DNA from: Chinchilla lanigera
Taxonomy: Eukaryota > Chordata > Mammalia > Rodentia > Chinchillidae
Assembly (NCBI RefSeq): GCF_000276665.1
Contig: NW_004955476.1
Location: 8,268,963 to 8,332,962, forward strand
Reading direction: 5' to 3'
DNA: 64,000 bases
Part shown: piece after piece, positions 1-10,499 of the stretch
How the letters are laid out: each line of letters opens with the position of its first letter
Numbering within the stretch: position 1 is the stretch's first letter
Made by a program: the position numbers and the translations under genes
Notes under the pieces: model-generated
Databases searched by the model: none
What the model was told of the DNA's origin: nothing
Seen by the model: only the letters and a program-made list of their open reading frames with translations

Positions 1-2578
1 ATGAATACTTAACAGGTTCATCCATTAATTCAGGAAAGTTTTCCCAAGTGTTTTTTGTGATCCCTTGTTTTAGTTTTCTTCTTTGTATAGTTTTGCTGCC
101 CATATTCTGAGTCTGAGAGCCAACCCTCACTTAGCTTTAATATTTGCAGCCTTCCCTTTTTGGCTCCTCTTTATCTTGCCTGTGTGTTCACCTTTCCCCT
201 TATACTTGTCCTAAAGCATCCTCTGAGAGGATGTCCAATGGCTCCTACCTCTTTGTGCCCACAGCTTTGTGTAGGCCCTTTCCCTGGAGTGGCCAGGATA
301 GAATGAATTGCTTCGAATAAACAGAAGGTACCAAAATAATGCAACCTTATTTATGGGATTAAGTTTCAGAAAGACTGTGGCCTCCATCTTCTTTGTTCTC
401 TCTCACTTTCTTTCATTGGCTTGAGAGAGCCAACCATCAAGTCACCACTGCCACTGGCCAATAGCCAGAGAGAGCCTGAGACCTGCAGGTGATACAGGTA
501 TGAGCTTAGTTGCTGAACTTTCCTAGGTTGATCGGTGAGATGATTTCATCCAGGCCACATGAGGATTTCAGTTTTGCAAACACCCATTTCAATGATGCAC
601 AAGCTTCAACCTTCAGGTATTATGAAATAAGTTATTTTTCTTTGACATTGCTGCATTTTGTGATGATTTGCTTTGAGAAATGAGATAATTAATACAAGCA
701 TTATTTTCATTTATTCAGTCTTCTATATCTCACACATTAATACTCATTCCTGAAATTATCTTGGTTCTCATTTCTAGTTCTTTTCCTCTATGTGAGCACC
801 TCAGAGCTCAGTTTCCATAATTATGATTTATAGTGTTCTGTGATATCTTACATCATTTTCATTTGACACCTTTTAGTCATTTTGGAGAAGGTTACAGTTT
901 TAATCTCTTTTGCAGTCATGACTTTATTCGTGCTGCCTGTGAAGATATTTTGCACCTTACTCTCCATTTTCATAATAAACTTGGATAGGATTTGACCTTG
1001 ATATGCAGTCTTTGCTGATTTTTTGTGTGAAATTAGTTTCTCTGAACTTCTTAAAAGTTGGTTCAAGATAGTGCTTCTAACTTCACAGAGATGTATTTTC
1101 TTTTATGTAGATTTAAAAAAATATCCAGCAGTTGCTCTCTGAGCCTTACTGCCTCTGCTTTCCTCCCTTCTGAGCCTTCCCTTTCCTCCATCTCCACTGT
1201 CTCTCCTGCTCAGGATTTATGCCCTTCCTGGCAGTTGTCCCGACGGAGAACATCTTAGTAGGGAGCTGATTTGGTCCGGCTGAGGGTCTGCAGACCTCAG
1301 GCAGACCAGGCTCTGGCCTAGTCTCCACTATTGGAGGGGATGAAACCGCTACAGTTGCAGCTGCCATCCTCACGGGAGCCCATCAGCCAGCCCAGTGAAG
1401 CCGTCACGGCTGTTCTGGGAGCCCTACAGGTTTTAGGTCCCTCACCCTCCCCACACCACTCTTCCACTTTTGGATACCAAGTAAGTGTTTTCACTGTTGG
1501 TGGCTTGTCCTTACCACTTGTATTTGGAGGAGCATGGGGACAACTTGCACCTAGTTTTGACTTCGTGATCTCACTCCTTTTTCTGAGCTTGTGTGGGAGT
1601 CCAAGAAATTCAAACTCTCTGCTCTACCCCGCTTTCATCTTCCCACAGCTGGCACAGATGGTGCCTTGGAACCCCATCTGCTACATCTCCTGGTGACCAG
1701 CACTGTATGGAAGAGGGTAGATGGCGGACAGGGCAAAAGTGTAAGGAGGTAAGTTTGTTCCATGGAGAAAATATACTCTTCACCTTTCTGTAAAATATCA
1801 TATCCAAAGGTTGATAACAGGAACTGTTAAATGCCTCCTGGGCTTATATTCTTGATGGATTTCTTACTGATGACTGAACAGGCTCTACCTCCCAAATGAG
1901 GCTGTTGAGAAAAGAATGTTAATTTGTTTAGGCATCACAAACTTCCAGGATGCCATGGCTTGGAAAAAATGTGGATCAGCACTTTGTAGTTTTACTTGCA
2001 GAGTATGGACCACCTACATCCATAAGAGAAAATCCAGTTTCTCGTGGGCTGTCTTCACTAAAAATAGATGGAGAGGGCTCAGGCAGATAAATTACCATTT
2101 CCAACATAAAGTATAAGGAGAATCAAAGTGGAACTCTCTAGTTTTGTTTTTCTCAGATCCTCTTCTTTTTAGATAATAAGATTATTTAAAATAATTAGTG
2201 ATTTTATTGTACAAATGTGCCACATTTCCTCAGGTAGTCCTCTTTAGGATAAAGTGCCACAGAAGTGGGTACTACACTCAGTTACCAAAGTCAAGATGCA
2301 AGATCTAGTGCCCACTGGGCAGGTGGCTGTGTTCCTGGAAGTGACCTGCCATCTACTGATTTCCTTCCCTCCCAGTATTCTTAAGCTACTGTGTAGAAAA
2401 TGAAAAACACTTTTCAGACATTTTAGGACCTGGCAAGAATTAAGGAAGATTTATCCTAATGCAAATGGAAGAGTCTTGCTTCAATCTAGGCCTGCTTTTT
2501 TGGTTGTGTATTTTTTAAAGGGCTATGAGCAACACAATTCTGAGAGTTAAAATAATAATCTAGATTGACAACATGCTT
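1..2578. other. No recognised gene; GC-richer island at 1240-1760
   Basis: I see no gene or repeat I can name here. Most of the stretch is AT-rich and full of stops in all frames. Positions 1240-1760 are GC-richer, contain several CpGs and carry overlapping open frames on both strands (121 aa plus, 75 aa minus), none with a recognisable domain. A GATGGCGGAC-type string near 1719 resembles the start of some L1 5' UTRs, so this island may be a repeat-derived promoter, an LTR or a decayed exon. I cannot decide between these. Confidence 0.5.
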
Positions 2579-2624
2579 AATTTTTTTGATCAAATTCGCA
2601 TGCCTATATCTGGTAATCTTAACC
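2579..2624 (+). repeat. L1 3'-tail module, first part (split by insertion)
   Basis: This segment (CATGCCTATATCTGGTAATC and neighbours) matches the beginning of the module seen twice at the 3' end of the large L1 (near 7817 and 7982). The module breaks at about 2624 and resumes at 2781, so a later insertion has split it. Confidence 0.65.
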
Positions 2625-2780
2625 ATTTTTTTTGAAAGAGAAAAGGAAGCAAAATAGCAACAACCAAGACAAAAACAAAACAACACAAAAACAATAAAAA
2701 TGATAAAAAATTTCAAAACAAGATGATAGGAAGTGATCATAGTCTATTATATATTGTTATCTTCAATGAAATTGCTCAGA
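2625..2780 (-). mobile_element. 5'-truncated L1 tail inserted on the minus strand
   Basis: Read on the minus strand, this is another copy of the same L1 3' module: GAAGATAACA, then CATCTTGTT, then T/G-rich sequence ending in a short A run. It interrupts the plus-strand module at 2579-2624/2781-2917. The flanks AATCTTAACC (ending 2624) and AGATTGAACA (ending about 2787) look like a diverged target-site duplication, as expected for L1 retrotransposition. Confidence 0.65.
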
Positions 2781-2917
2781 TTGAACAAATACTTTGAAGA
2801 TAACCATATACAATATAACAACCATTGTTGATTTCCTATTATTTTGCTTTGAAATTCTGTACTGTTTTTAGTGTTTTTTAAATTTTTTATTCTTCTTAAA
2901 ATTAAAAAAAAAAAGAA
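2781..2917 (+). repeat. L1 3'-tail module, second part with poly-A
   Basis: This is the continuation of the module begun at 2579. It carries ACTTTGAAGATAACCATATA, then CCATTGTTGATTTCC, and ends in an A-rich tract at about 2902-2914. It is the 3' end of an older, 5'-truncated L1 lying just upstream of the large L1. Confidence 0.65.
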
Positions 2918-3159
2918 ATTCCCTTGAATATCTTTAGAGGAAGTGAGACATATAAAGCCTACTTACCATTTAGCAAATGCTATACTACAGATCTCAAAGA
3001 GCTGATGTACAGAAAAATTTCAAGAGACTTTAATTTGACTTTTATTTTTAACTGAACTCAGTCAGGGGTCAAGACAGCCACCAGCATATGCACTTGAGAA
3101 CCTTCTACAATGACAGATATTAGAAATTAAAATCCCCCAACCCATACAGGAGTCATACT

Positions 3160-3372
3160 GAGCACCAGACAGCTTGAGCAGACTTGGTGACCTCACCCCG
3201 ATTCACCCATACCATCACCATCAAAGTGGGAGGCAAGTGGAGCCCCAGGGAACTTCAGGAACCTTGTGAACCACTCCCACACTCCATACTATCATGGTAA
3301 CCATGGTGAGCCCCAGACAGCTTTAGGAACCTTGGTAAGCCTTGCCCTATGCCCTATACTGTCTAAAGAAGG
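3160..3372 (+). repeat. Three tandem-like modules in the L1 5' region
   Basis: Three related segments start at 3160, 3240 and 3308. Each opens with GAGC(A/C)CCAG, followed by a CTT..GGAACCTTG-type core and a C-rich half. Spacings are 80 and 68 bp. They lie directly upstream of the ORF1 remnant, where rodent L1s often carry promoter monomers. Whether these acted as promoter monomers is inference. Confidence 0.5.
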
Positions 3373-3447
3373 CAAAGCTGAAAAAGAGAGGCACGTAGGA
3401 AAATGCTGGAAGCCTTGTATGAATAATATAGGAAAGAATTTGAATGC

Positions 3448-4238
3448 ATGCAACAGATTCAAAGAGATATCCGGGAAATTAAAAATTCTATCAAAAGCTG
3501 GCAAAATCACTTGAGTGCAGCTGAAAATACACCCTCAGACTTTGAAGAGAGCATTGCACCTAATGAACCCAAAAAGGAAAGATCTTTTAAAAATAACAAG
3601 GTACCAGGAAATAACAATTCAACAGTTGTAAGATAATGCAAAGAAAAACAATGTAAGACTAATAGGTGAAAACAAAACAGCAGGAGTCCACACAAATGAC
3701 ATAAAAAGACTATTTACAGAAGTAACAGCAAAATATGTCCTAAGTGAGGAAAAAGTCTCAGACATACAGTAAGTGAGGCATATAGAACTCCAATTAGCTG
3801 TAACCAAAGTAAATCTACATCCAGATATATAATAATGAAGATCCCAGAAATTCAGCAAAAAAGAAAAAAGAATATAAAAGCTGTTAGAGAAAAAAGAAAA
3901 CCCAACAGATCACCAATAAAGAAAAGCTCATCAGAATCACAGCAAATTTCCCACCACAAACTGTCAAGTCAAGAGCCTGGAGTGAAGTATTTCAGGTCCT
4001 GAAAAAAAAAAAAAAAAAAAAAAAAACCTCCCAACCCAGATTGATATACCCTGTAAAATTATCCTTCAAAATTAATGGAGAAATAAAATATTTTCATGAC
4101 AAAAAACAACTGAAGAAATTCACGAGCACCAAACCAACCCTACAAAGAGTACTAAAAGATATTTTAAAAAGAGATAAAAATGACCACAATTTCAAGAACA
4201 ACAGTAGAAAGAAACCACCAAGCAGAGCAAGCAATTAA
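3448..4238 (+). pseudogene. LINE-1 ORF1p remnant
   Basis: ORF1p is the L1 RNA-binding chaperone: coiled coil, RRM and C-terminal domain. The first open piece (3448-3636) has a heptad-like IQRDIREIKNSIKSW start, consistent with the coiled coil. Around 3920-4000 another frame reads LIRITANFPPQTVKSRAW, matching the end of the RRM and the start of the C-terminal domain. The frame 4041-4238 reads YPVKLSFKINGEIKYF, typical of the C-terminal domain, and stops at 4236-4238. Several frameshifts and a long A run (about 4003-4026) break the reading frame. The start codon is not identifiable. Confidence 0.85.
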
Positions 4239-4307
4239 GCAGAGGGAGAAAGTAGGGAACCAACAGCAGGAAAATAACACGACAAAGTAAGCCAATATAT
4301 ATCAGTT

Positions 4308-7300
4308 ATAACCATTAATGTAAATGGCCTCAATTCACCAATCAAAAGAAGCAGACTGGCAGAGTGGATCAAGAAACAAAATTCAACAATATTCTGTATA
4401 TAAGAAACACATTTATATCAAAAGGAAATTCATAAACTGAAAGTCACAGGATGGAAAACAATACTCCGTGTGACAGAACCCAGAAAGAAGTAGAGGTAGC
4501 TATTCTGTTTGTATACAATGTGAACTTCAGAGCAAGAATGATCAAAAGAGATAAAGAAGGTCACTACATAATTGTTTGGGGAAAACTGCTAGAGGAAGAG
4601 ATAACAATCATAAATATATATTCACCAAACACAGGAGCACCCAATTATGTAAGACAAATTTTTACAGACATGAAAAATCAGATAAGAAGCAACATAATCA
4701 TAACAGGGGACTTCAGCACCCCATTGTCACAAAGAGATAGATCAGCTAGACGAAGAGTAGCAAAGAAATAAGAGAATTAAACTAAACTTGTGAACAAATG
4801 GATTTAGTAGATCTTTACAGAGTGATCCAACCAGCAACATCAGAATACACATTTCTTACAGCTGCAGATGGGAGTTTTCTAAAATAGGCCATATACTAGC
4901 TCATAGAACATTCTTAAGTAAATACAAAAGAATTGAAGTTATCCCATGCACACTACTGGACTATAGTGAAATAAAATTGGAAATTAATAACAAAAGAAAT
5001 TGCAAAAAATCCATTAACATATGGAAATTAAATAAGACCCTCTTGAACAACCAATAGGTCACAGACAAAATTAAACAATATTTACAAGGAAATGAAAATG
5101 CAGAAACAACTTACTGGAACCTGTGTGGTGCAACAAAAGCAGTCCTCAGAGGGAAATTTATAGTTGTTAATTGTCGTATCAGGAAAACAGAATGAGCACA
5201 ATTAAACAAACTTATGCTGCACCTCAAGCTTCTAGAAAAAGAAGAGCAAGTCAATCACAAAGCCCAAAGAATCCAAGAAATTATAAAGATCAGTGCACAA
5301 ATTGATGCAGTGGAGACTAGGAAAACAATACCAAGAATTAGTGAATCAAAGAGTTGATTCTTTGAAAGAATAAATAAAATTGCTAAACCACTAGCCAACC
5401 TTATCAAAAAAGGAAAGAAAAAGCTCAAATTCATGCAATAAAGAATGAAAAGAAAGAAAACACAACAGATACTGTAGAAATTCAGAAGATCATCAATACC
5501 TACTTCAAAAATCTTTACTCTCACAGAATGGAAAACACAGAGGAAATGGACAGATTCCTAGGTGCATATGAATTACCAAAAGCTAATCAAGAAGGTATAA
5601 ACACCCTGACTAACTCAATATCAGCTAAAGAAATTGAAAATGTAATAATAAAAAAAAACTTACCAACAAAGAAACGCACAGGTCCTGATGGATTCGTAGC
5701 TCAATTCTATAAGAATTTGGAGAAAATTTCATTCCAACTCTTCTCAAACTCTTTCATGAAATTGAAAGGGAAGGAATTCTCCCTAACTCATTTCTGGAGG
5801 CAAGCATTATCCTGATATCAAAACCAGAGAAAGACCTAACCAAAAATGAGAAATATAGGCCAATTTCCTAATGAAAATAGTTACAAAAATTCTCAGTAAA
5901 ATACTAGCAAACGGAAGGCAGGACATCATCAAGAAGATTATACATCATGACCAAGTGTGATTCATTACATGAATGCAGGCATAGTTCAATATATTTAATT
6001 TAACTAATGTAATACACCATATCAATTCAACCAAACACAAAAATCACATTATTGTCTCAATAGAGGCAGAAAAAGGTTTTCATAAATGACATTTTTAAAA
6101 AATGAAATACTTAGGAATCAATCTAGCAAAGGAAGTATGCAGTGAAAATTACCATACTCTGAAAAAAGAGGTCAAAGAGGATATCAGAAAATATAAAGAT
6201 ATTCCCTGCTCATGGATAAGAAGAACCAACATTGTGAAAATGGCCATCCTCCCAAAATTGTTGTACAGATTCAATGCAATCCCAATTAAAATACTATTAG
6301 TATAGCTCACAGATCTAGAGAAAACACTACTATAATTCATCTGGAACAAGAAGAGGCCTAGAATAGCAAAAGCAGTTCTGGGCAACCAAGAAAAGGAAGG
6401 AGGCATCACAATCCCTGACTTGAAATTATACTACAAAGCTACTGTCATAAAATCAGCATAATACTGTCAACATAGCAGACCTTAGGATCAACAGACACTA
6501 CTACAAACACATTCAGCCACCTTATCTTTGACAAAGGGGTCAAACATGTTCAATGGAAGAAGGATAGCCTCTTTAACAAATGGTGCTGAGAAAACTGGCT
6601 TTCCACATGATGAAGACTCAAACTAGACCCAAGCCTATCACCATGCACTAAAGTAAAGTTAAAATGGATCAGAGGTTTAAATATTAAAACAGAAGCACTA
6701 AACCTACTGGAAGAGAATTTAGACAGAAATCTTGAAGACATAGGGGTAGGTACCGAGTTCATGAACATAAACCAAACTATGTGGAAAATACTTCAAAGAA
6801 TCAACAACTGGGATCTCATCCTATTGAAAAGGTTTTGCACATCAAAGAAATCACCAACAGAGTAGAAAGAAAATCCATGAATTGGGAACAAATTTTAGCC
6901 AACTCTCCTTCAGACAAAGGACCTCTATCTAGAACATATAAAGAATTAAAAAAAAAATCAGGCCTCCACTATTCAAAGACCCAATCCCAAGATGGGCATC
7001 TGAGATGAATACATATTTCTCAAATGAAGAAATACAAGTGGCAAATAAATATATGAAAAAATGTTCAACAGAATTGATCATTCAAGAAATGCAAATTGAA
7101 ACAACACTGAGATCCCATCTCACCCCAGAAAGAATGGATATCATCAAGAAATCCACCAATAACAAATCCTGGAGGGGTTGTGGGGAGAAAGGAACCCTGC
7201 TCCACTGCTGCTTGGAGTGTAGACTGGTGCAACCCCTGTGGAAATCAATGTGGAGATTCCTCACAAAACTAAGATAAGAGGTCCCACTTAATCCACCTGT

Positions 7301-7594
7301 TCCCATTCTGGGTATTGTTCCAGAAAACCTGAAAACATCATACCACAACTATATATGTGCACTCATATTTACAGCAGCACAATTTGTTATAACTAAATCT
7401 TGGAAACAACCCAAATGTCCATCAATGGAGGAATGGATAAAAATGATGTGATATTTTTATACAATGGAATATTACTCAGCTATGAAAAAGATATTTTTGA
7501 GGTTTTTATAGGTAAATGGATGCAACTAGAGATCATATTCATAAGTGAAATAAATCAGACCCACATGGGTAAACATCATATCTCCCTATTGTAA
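4308..7594 (+). pseudogene. LINE-1 ORF2p remnant (endonuclease/reverse transcriptase)
   Basis: ORF2p nicks the target DNA and reverse-transcribes L1 RNA. The endonuclease start is visible at 4308 (TINVNGLNSPIKRSRL). The frame 4451-4771 carries ITIINIYSPNTG and a GDFSTPLS motif, where active L1s have Asn in place of the first Ser, so a catalytic-site residue looks changed. The reverse-transcriptase N-terminal part lies at 5528-5815 ([14 protein letters not shown]). The segment with the catalytic Asp pair is absent: sequence jumps from about 6085 to the [11 protein letters not shown] block at 6102. The Cys-rich C-terminus is at 7005-7277 (CGEKGTLLHCCLEC), and the end is at 7400-7594. Many stops and frameshifts occur throughout. 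Confidence 0.92.
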
Positions 7595-7678
7595 AAAATC
7601 TGAAAGAGTAAATAAAACCCAAAAGATACAATAGATATTGTGAAACAGAAAGAAATTGCTCAAAGGAACAACTGGGAT

Positions 7679-7741
7679 GAGGGAAAGGAGAAAAAAAGAA
7701 AGAAGAAAGGGGGAAAAAAAATACATATATATATATAAGAA
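7679..7741 (+). repeat. Polypurine tract and AT repeat of the L1 3' UTR
   Basis: A G/A-only run (GGGAAAGGAG... to GAAAGGGGG) is followed by an A run and an (AT)n stretch. A G-rich polypurine tract just after ORF2 is a standard feature of mammalian L1 3' UTRs. Confidence 0.75.
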
Positions 7742-7802
7742 TATCTGGGATAATTGTGCTGCTGTTGTCTATTGGTGTATTGAAAGTAATAGTTAATACT
7801 TA

Positions 7803-8150
7803 AATTTTTTTCTTGACCAATTTTGCATGCTTATATCCGGTAATCTGAACAACTACTTTGAAGGCAATATGTGCAATATAACAATCATTGTTGAATTCCT
7901 ACCATCTTGTTAATGAAGCTCTTCATCATTTCTGATGTTTTTTATACTTTTTATTCTCTTCAATTTTTTTTTTTATCAATCTTGCATGTTTACATCTGGC
8001 AATTTGAGCAACTTTGTTGAAGATAACAGTATTTAATGACACCATTGTTAATTCTTATCATCTTGTTATGAAATCCTGCATCATTTTTATTGTTTTTGTG
8101 TTGTCTTGCTTTTGTGTTTGTTGTTATGTTGTTTTTTTCTCTTTAAAATA
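7803..8150 (+). repeat. Two tandem ~170-bp modules at the L1 3' end
   Basis: Two head-to-tail copies of one module occur, about 7803-7975 and 7976-8150. Each runs TTGCATG(C/T)TTA(T/C)ATC, then AATnTGAnCAACT, TTGAAG, CATTGTT, CATCTTGTTA and a T/G-rich end. Single copies recur at 2579-2917, at 2625-2780 (minus) and at 63700-63880 (minus), always next to A-rich tails, so this is the 3' end of one L1 lineage. Confidence 0.65.
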
Positions 8151-8166
8151 AAAAATAAACAAAAAT

Positions 8167-10074
8167 GAGACTATGTAATTCAGTATCAACACTAATGATC
8201 TGATCTTCACATGGCAACCAGCATATTAGCCCATCAAGAATCAAAATCAGTAGCCATGAAAATTGTGGACTTTGGTCACTCACTGACCTCAGATATGGAA
8301 ATCCAGAGACAGAATTAAAAAATGTTGTTATACACTGACAATAAATTTGAAAGCTTCTGTACAATTTCCAGAAATCTCATAACATGAACTTTCCATTTTA
8401 ATAGGTATTTTGATATAGCAAGAGAGAGACCCTCAATAAATACTTATAAAATTATCAAATTTGAAACACATACAAAATTACAGACACTTTTACTATCCAA
8501 AAAAATATTTTCATGTCTTTACATTGTTAGGATTATATATGGAAACAATTGTTATGCATAAAACTATCTGCCCAAAACTGACCAATTTTAAGAATTAGGC
8601 TGTAATCAGTACATCTCTTCCTATTTAACAACAGAGTCCATCTCTGTAGGTCATTCTGTCTATTACTTGATAATATAATGCAAATATGATTTAAATTAAT
8701 TTCAGACTGAAATGTCAAGCTTACCAAGATGCAGAATTTTATGAAATGTCTGAATAGGATGTTGGGTGTGACTACTGTTTAATTATGGATTCAATGAAAA
8801 ATTTAGTTGAGGTAGACATCTATCATTTAAGCACTGAAAAAAAAAGAATTAATTTGAATGATGATATAGTAGATGCTTTAAGACAGAAATGATTTTCATA
8901 CCAAAGAAAAATTGTTAAAAGTATTGAAAATTTCATCAAAAATGATGCTATGAAAAGGAAAAAGAACATTTCTATGTAAAGAGAACATTTCTGTTTTTCC
9001 ATTCTAAAAATGAGTTCATAGCTCCACGTAAAGTCTAAATTTAAAAAAATAAAATAAAATATTTGTTTTGGTGATGCTTATCCTCACATTAGAGACGAAA
9101 ACTCAATGTTTTTTTGAACTTATTAAAATGTGTTGGTTTCTGTTTAGCAGAACACATTAGGAAGCTTTTTCCTACTAACTATTCTCAAATATTAAAAATG
9201 TCCTTGCTTTTCACAGTGCCCTGCAAGAGACCATTCTACAAATCTAAGTGTTCGTTTCATTACTGAACAATATTTTCCCCTAAATATAGATTTTAAACAT
9301 GCAAGCCTGTCAATTACTCCATCATGATTCCTCCAACATAATTCCCCCCTGCTTTCCTACCACTACCGCTTCAGTAGACTTCCTACTGGACTCCGTGAAG
9401 TACCCCCTGGTTCACAGACAGCACAGAATTAGCTACTGGGCCAATGGAGAAAACATGGTTGAGAAATAAGCACCAATTAATACAGCTGCAAGCACTCTTC
9501 CCTGTTTTAATTACTAATAACAACAAAGTGTTTGAATACTCTGAAAGAAACAAAGATGTGCTCTAAGCTACAAAACTGTTCAGGTATGAAGCGTGTCCCA
9601 ACCCTAAGGCTGAATCTCTAAAGAAGCCCAGACACCAATGAAATGTTTTGGGGACCAAGTTACTAAATCTGCTTACATCCTCGTTTCCTTACATGAAAGC
9701 CTGAAATATAATTACACACATCAAATGTTTGTTGGGTGAAAAAATTAATTAGGAGACATATTAATTGGTTACTATATGGAAATTAACCCACAGATAGCTA
9801 TGGTGATCTTTGAGCTAAAGTAAAGCTATGATTATGAGCTGTTTTCCCTTATGAATTCACACACAGTATACTCACAAATGGACTCCTACTGCAGACACAT
9901 GTTTAGCTAGTTGATTTAAACATGATAAAAGTTAAAGGTAGTTTGGAATGCACATTTTAATGAGACAGAATGAATTAAAAGAAAACTATTGCATTAAAAT
10001 TTTGGTAATATAGTCTAATCATTTATAGTCTTCTTTACCCAAAAATGTTTGACATTTAAATATATATGTGTGTA
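8167..10074. other. No feature seen
   Basis: AT-rich sequence of about 1.9 kb with stops in every frame. I see no SINE, LTR or exon-like segment. Confidence 0.5.
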
Positions 10075-10230
10075 TGTGTATTTGCAGTACATAATGATTG
10101 CATTCCTCCTGGGTAATTCGTACACATATATATAACACACCTTAATTACTTTTGTGTCTCCTTTTCCCTTTTCCTTCCCTTCCCTTCCCTAACCCCTGCA
10201 TCTCTTGCCTGAAATATTTTCTAATCCCTA
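10075..10230 (-). mobile_element. 5'-truncated L1 3' end
   Basis: GCAGTACATAATGATTGCAT at 10084 is the reverse complement of the 3' end of the L1 tail at 21530-21983, and the CCCTTTTCC..CTTCCCTTCCC run corresponds to an inverted L1 polypurine tract. The element is short and lies on the minus strand. Confidence 0.65.
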
Positions 10231-10380
10231 AAAAATGTCTTTGGGTTCTTCTATAAGCTTTCTAAGGCTTTAATTTTTCTCTGCTAATTTTAACATGACA
10301 AAATCAGTTACCCACAGGATTAATTTTTCCATATGAATAATACATATCAACATAAGCAGAGTGATGGCCCAAATACTTCT

Positions 10381-10486
10381 CACAGTTTTTTTTTTTTTTT
10401 TGGTTTTTCTCCGGTACCGGGAACTGAACTCACGACCTTGCGCTTGCCAGGCAGGCGCTTTTGCCGCTGAGCTAAATCCCCAGCCC
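10381..10486 (-). mobile_element. ID SINE (tRNA-Ala derived)
   Basis: The reverse complement opens GGGGCTGGGGATTTAGCTCA, carries A- and B-box-like parts of a tRNA promoter and ends in GAGAAAAACC plus oligo-A. It is flanked by a perfect 13-bp target-site duplication, CCCAAATACTTCT, at 10368-10380 and 10487-10499. The intact duplication and clean sequence suggest a recent insertion. Five bases lie between the duplication and the poly-A. Confidence 0.92.
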
Positions 10487-10499
10487 CCCAAATACTTCT

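Larger units (their letters stand above)
3060..8166 (+). mobile_element. Near-full-length degenerate LINE-1
   Basis: An L1 in plus orientation, about 5.1 kb. It has a short 5' region with three related modules (3160-3372), a decayed ORF1 (to about 4238), a decayed ORF2 (about 4308-7594), a purine-rich tract in the 3' UTR (7679-7720), two tandem tail modules (about 7803-8150) and an A-rich end with AATAAA-like strings. Both ORFs carry many stops and frameshifts. About 0.5 kb of the reverse-transcriptase core is missing near 6085-6102, which accounts for much of the shortfall from the usual 6-7 kb. The 5' boundary is approximate. The element cannot be active. Confidence 0.9.

Noticed and set aside
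1331..1696. 121-aa open frame
   Set aside because: No domain, opposite-strand frames overlap it, and its length is expected by chance in a GC-richer patch.
4451..4771. 106-aa open frame as an independent gene
   Set aside because: It is the endonuclease part of the decayed L1 ORF2.
5255..5524. 89-aa minus frame with a hydrophobic look
   Set aside because: It is the antisense of the L1 ORF2 region. A-rich coding strand gives Phe/Leu-rich antisense frames.
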